A stretch of 64,000 nucleotides of DNA from Raphanus sativus (taxonomy: Eukaryota > Streptophyta > Magnoliopsida > Brassicales > Brassicaceae), in contig NC_079515.1 of assembly GCF_000801105.2 (NCBI RefSeq), positions 248,001 to 312,000 of the forward strand. Reading direction: 5' to 3'. A program made the translations under genes and the position numbers. The notes beneath the pieces were generated by a model. That model saw only the letters and a list, made by a program, of their open reading frames with translations, did not search any database and was not told the DNA's origin. Each line of letters starts with the position of its first letter. The stretch's first letter is position 1. This document shows positions 60,224-64,000 of the stretch, piece by piece.

Positions 60224-60780
60224 AAAGGCCCCAGTTCCGGTTCTAAAACACCGTTTTAATTGCTATTGAAGAAGAGATGATTCCATGGTTCATAACTCTT
60301 CCATTGGTCATGAAAATGTAATATTAATTTGTCTTATGTTTTGCTGCCTTCACTATAGTTCAAGTGCTTTTGTTGAGTAAAAATATACTCATATCAACAA
60401 CAAGTTCAAGACTAGTTGAGATTATAGAAAACGAAGAGGAATGGTAACTAAAAAAATTGGAAGTATTTAGTTGAGTATGCAGGACAATTCATGCCTCCTT
60501 GCTATCATGTGATTCCGTAGAATAAAGTTAACCCTAATCTAATCCCATCATTAGAAAACAAAAAGAAATTTTAAAAGCTAAGATAATTCACGTTTTTTTT
60601 TCTTTCTCTTTTTCTCTCTAAAAAAAGCTAATTAAAGAAAAAGGGAGCAGAGCAGAGCAGAGCAGAGCAGAGCAGAGCAGAGCAGAGAGCTCTTCTTCTT
60701 CTTGGCTCAGTTTCTCGCTTATTTGCTTGGTGTTGAATGCGAGAGTAATGTAATGCTTGCTCGATTCCAATTAACCTGAA
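60224..60780. other. PNSL3 3' flank and (GAGCA)n repeat
   Basis: Contains the PNSL3 3' UTR. At about 60645-60689 the pentamer gagca is repeated about eight times in tandem, in the presumed leader of the MBD9 relic. In Arabidopsis At3g01450 would lie between PNSL3 and MBD9 (from memory); no trace is seen. Confidence 0.55.
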
Positions 60781-62699
60781 ATGGAACTTACTACGACCTC
60801 CGAAGATCATCATCATCATCGCTCATCGGCGCTGGTTGCACCTCTGACTAGGAGCCTGTTGTTGTTGAAGTTGTTAGGTCCATTCACGATAATCCCGACC
60901 CTGCTCCTGTACTAAAGTCAACCTCTTTTCTTCGGAAAATACCTCTGCTTCTGTACTAAAGGAGACAAAAGTAGGAGATTCTACGGAGTTAAAAACATTT
61001 CGTATTCCTCTCGTTGGCCGTGCTTCTAACAAGGACTCACATTTCGCTTCTGCAAGTGCTAATATGTGAGCTGCAATCCCAAGCTAGCTACATTTGTTGA
61101 TCCAAACGAGGACGGAAAAAGGATGACAGTACACTTTCTGATAAAAGAAATAATCTGCATATGCTTCCTGTTAACGAAACAGAGCTCACTTGGCCTGAAT
61201 TGGCCCGTAGGTACGTCTTGTCTCTTTTATCAATGGATGGTGGTTTGCTTTGTGGTTCACTAACAGGAGTGGCTGGGATGGAAGCCGATTCAATGGTATG
61301 TTTTTGTTATTTTCCTTTTATTTCCTGGGTTACAGTGTCTTGCTTGTATTACTGGATGACGGGATCACAAATTTAGCTCCTTTCCGGGCCACCTATGTGC
61401 TGTTATTCTTTTCCTTCCAGTGTTTTATCATAAACCTTCCACCAATTTAGTCAGGTTGATCTTTCTCAAGCTTATTTGAAGCTATGTTCCATTCGTAGAG
61501 TAGTTAAGTTACTCTTCACCTCTATATTTTTTGACATTTTTTCTGATACTCTTGAATTACCTGGAAAGGTCCTCGTTTATTACACAGTCTGTAGAATCGA
61601 TTCTGTGTTATTAAATGAGTATTATCTTTGGGCAATAAATCTTTGATTGTTATAGAACAAGTGTTAGAATACTTAAGTTCCTAGAGAATGATCATTGGAT
61701 TTGCGTGTAGATATTAACTCTTTATCTTCAGTTACTTGCAGAGGCTTCTAAAAAAATATTTGGTTCTTTGACAAGAGAAAATGATGTTATTTATGTGGAA
61801 GATGATGATTCTGACGACCTTGATGCTACTGAGACAAACGCTTGCAAAATGGTGATATTCCAGAGTGGGCACTGGTACTGGAACCTGTGAGAAAACTTCC
61901 AACAAATGTTGGGACTAGAATCAGGTAAGTGTGTCTACGAGGCTTTAGAGAGAAATCCACCAGACTGGGCAAAGAAGATATTGGAGCATTCCATCAGTAA
62001 ACAAGTATATAAAGGCAATGCATCCGGACTCATCTTAACGACTCAATGCTCATATCTGCCACTTCCAGTAAGCTAGATAGTGGTAATTCAGGGGGTCAGG
62101 TGATTTTTTACTGGTTCTGAAGCCAATGGGGAAGACTTGAATTCTGAGTCTAGCATGTGTTTGGACAGATTTGTCACAAATGATTTTGGCGGTCCGCGGA
62201 ATAAAGCGAGTGGAGTGGATTTTGACTTCTCAGAGCAAAAGAAGAAGAAAACACTTCAGGTAGTGGGTTAAAAGGCTGCTGTGTGGAGTGGGTTTATTTC
62301 TCAAATACAACTCTTTCACCTCTCTAATCTAATACAGCATCATAAGCTGGGATTTCTAATGGTCTATCTATGCCTTTGATGTTCTGTTTCAGTTGGTTCA
62401 GGCAACAATAGTGGTAGAAGACATGGTTAAGACAGAGTACTTAAAAAAACGAATGGTGGTACTGGTCTTCTCTTTCAGCGGCTGCTAAAATCTCAACTCT
62501 CTCAGGGTTATCCGTCCGTCTCTTCTCCCTGGATGCAGCTATTATGTACGATAAAACCGTAACTCAATCAGATCCTATGGATGAGACAAAGCCCTTAGCG
62601 GAGCAAAAGTCACAACCTGTTTCAGATACACAAGAAAGGAGCAGCAGAGCAAACAGAAGATCTGGTAAAAAAGAGGAAAGAACCAGAGGGATCATAACA
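60781..62699 (+). pseudogene. MBD9: MBD9 relic, frameshifted, with the centre deleted
   Basis: Fragments of a large chromatin protein survive in order. About 61160-61300 reads NETELTWPELARRYVLSLLSMDG; 61735-61860 reads ASKKIFGSLTRENDVIYVEDD; 61861-62030 reads PEWALVLEPVRKLPTNVGT and YEALERNPPDWAKKILEHS; 62385-62699 reads VQATIVVEDMVKTEYLK and LSGLSVRLFSLDAAIMYD and the Mediterranean-style C-terminal tail to a stop at 62697-62699. These match Arabidopsis MBD9 (At3g01460) as I recall it, which is over 2,100 aa; here under 2 kb remains, so the PHD, FYR and bromodomain part is gone. Single-base frameshifts occur near 61853, 61925, 62445 and 62671. The order and strand relative to PNSL3 and HB-1 fit. 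Not functional as MBD9. Confidence 0.85.
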
Positions 62700-63294
62700 A
62701 ATTTACTTCACAAGTAGGAAAGCTTTCAGCCGGCAAGCACATGGAAAGAATGGGGTGTTTTTTTTTTTTAACTAAGCGGGAGCCAATGCGTTGGGCAGTG
62801 TTAAGCGGACCTGTAACTACCCGGATGTTGAGAACTGGGTTGGTGGTTCATCAAAGAGAAGTCCGGTTTAACAAGTAGGAGAGAATTGTGTACGCAGAGA
62901 TGTATATAGAAGACTAACTAATGTGGATGGAATTAATTTAGTATTAAAGCCGCTCCTTAGATGGTAGAACTGAAACTTGGATTCTTTATAAATCTCAGTC
63001 TCAGACTTCATAAAATGGTGAGAGTGCTTCAATCTTCCTCTTGGTAGTGGTTTCAGTAGAGGGTACAGAAGCCAGTGAATTTATCCAACCATATGATTTT
63101 TGCTTCATAAAATTAGAAAAATAGACTGAATCCTGTGTTCATAAAAAACATAAAATATATAACCGATAAAATACCGTGTGGAATTGCGGAATTAGTCCAC
63201 AAATTTATGCAGAGGGTTACGTCAACATAGACTGTACTTGATAAACAAACGCACATAAAACATTATATAAATATAAGGATTGGCTTTTGAAGTT
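62700..63294. other. Interval between MBD9 relic and HB-1
   Basis: This holds the old MBD9 3' flank and the HB-1 3' UTR. No independent gene seen. Confidence 0.5.
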
Positions 63295-63618
63295 TCAAGT
63301 CCAGCAGCCCCATAATCCAAATGATTCACCTTGCACAAAGACGTCAGCGAAACAGCCCGTGTCATTACCACAGCCGTTGTTGTTGTTGGTGTCTTGCCCC
63401 GAGTGGTGGTGGATGGGTACAATGCTTGGGAAGTAAGAGTCACAGCTGTCTCTTAGTTGATGAGGTGCGTCTTCGTCTAGTACCGCACTCCCTGAACTTA
63501 ACCGGTCCTCTGTTTTGATTGCCGGGTTCATGTTCACCGGATCGAGCTGGTTTGGTTCTGGCACCTGACCAGTAGCTGTCTCTTCTTTGGCTTGGACCTT
63601 GCCGGCGAGGGAAGTCAC
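63295..63618 (-). CDS. HB-1: HB-1/HAT5-type HD-Zip I transcription factor, last exon only
   Basis: A single 3' exon of 324 bases (107 codons and stop) follows an acceptor at 63619-63620. The text fits the C-terminal part of Arabidopsis HB-1 (HAT5, At3g01470): [14 protein letters not shown] at the end of the leucine zipper, then [24 protein letters not shown], then [11 protein letters not shown] and a tail ending in a tryptophan-rich WGCWT. This class binds AATNATT sites as dimers and regulates leaf development. The homeodomain exons are expected right of the window. The His/Asn-rich insert ([13 protein letters not shown]) is a polymorphic-looking stretch. Confidence 0.85.
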   Translation of the reverse strand: MTSLAGKVQAKEETATGQVPEPNQLDPVNMNPAIKTEDRLSSGSAVLDEDAPHQLRDSCDSYFPSIVPIHHHSGQDTNNNNGCGNDTGCFADVFVQGESFGLWGCWT

Positions 63619-64000
63619 CTGTGGAAGTATGAGATAAAAGACTCTTACAAAGTACTTTTTAATAAAAGGTAAAAATCACAACAGTCAGTCGACACACAAG
63701 CAAACCAAACCATCCCCTCCCATAAGAAGAAGAAGAAGATATTAAAAGTAAATTTGTTGATTGATTTGATTCCCAATCTTGTTTCTTTTTTTAGTTAATA
63801 CTATTATTATGCTCTTTCTGATTGTATTAGGTAAAAATAAAATAAAAGTAGAGGAAAAAGCATATTTCCTTTTTCACTTGATGCTTTTGCTCCTTTGGAC
63901 CAATAAGGCATAAATATAGATTCACTAATCAGCAAAAAAAAAGAGCATAAATTCTAACACGATTATTATGGTAAATAGAAAGACCTGGGATCTGAGATGA
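63619..64000 (-). other. HB-1 intron sequence
   Basis: This is probably the intron before the last HB-1 exon; it is AT-rich with a tail of poly-T. The HB-1 exon that would precede it is not securely recognisable before the edge. Confidence 0.4.

Noticed and set aside
60628..60819. 63-aa - strand frame with repeating Cys-Ser-Ala-Leu-Leu
   Set aside because: It is simply the translation of the (GAGCA)n pentamer run.

Overview
This is a plant nuclear window, almost certainly from Brassica or a close relative (tribe Brassiceae). From about 11 kb to the right edge the genes follow, in order and orientation, my recollection of the top of Arabidopsis chromosome 3 (At3g01311 to At3g01470): DUF569, an ECA1-like peptide, DEL3, SEC13A, an NRT1/PTR transporter, a DUF716 protein, CFM2, PIG-N, VMA10, DOX1, MED11, PNSL3, MBD9 and HB-1. 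Intron phases close cleanly in every multi-exon gene I rebuilt. AGI numbers and family assignments are from memory, not from a search.

Layout. 1-612 is the tail of a Helitron that enters from the left. 613-5900 holds SEC13 and DEL3 on the + strand. About 19.1-24.7 kb holds the same pair on the - strand, so the two make a large inverted repeat whose arms are about 5 kb. Gene order says the right-hand pair is the ancestral one and the left-hand pair the inverted copy. The 13-kb spacer holds a 100-N assembly gap, an array of about 345-bp repeats with a three-unit higher-order period, a DUF569 gene, a 1.3-kb foldback element, a small secreted cysteine-rich peptide gene, and a 2.7-kb Helitron with internal repeats and a nested MITE. 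24.7-30.4 kb is gene-free and carries small transposons. 30.8-51.1 kb is a gene-dense block: NPF transporter, DUF716, CFM2, PIG-N, VMA10, DOX1. 51-57 kb is AT-rich and contains a nested Helitron cluster. 58.1-60.2 kb holds MED11 and PNSL3, head to head. 60.8-62.7 kb is a decayed MBD9 relic that keeps pieces of both ends of the gene. The last exon of an HD-Zip I gene (HB-1) lies at the right edge.

The genes are ordinary eukaryotic neighbours, not a pathway. They cover COPII transport (SEC13), an atypical E2F (DEL3), peptide/nitrate-type transport (NPF), chloroplast intron splicing (CFM2), GPI-anchor synthesis (PIG-N), vacuolar acidification (VMA10), oxylipin synthesis (DOX1), Mediator (MED11) and the chloroplast NDH complex (PNSL3). 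The strongest unexplained signals are structural. The two SEC13-DEL3 arms look identical over their inner 2.7 kb but are clearly diverged outside it, with a sharp switch inside DEL3 and the gap lying at the inner end of the left arm. The others are the higher-order 345-bp array, a Helitron and MITE set whose insertion sites can be read from paralogous copies, and the MBD9 relic. I found no previously undescribed gene system.
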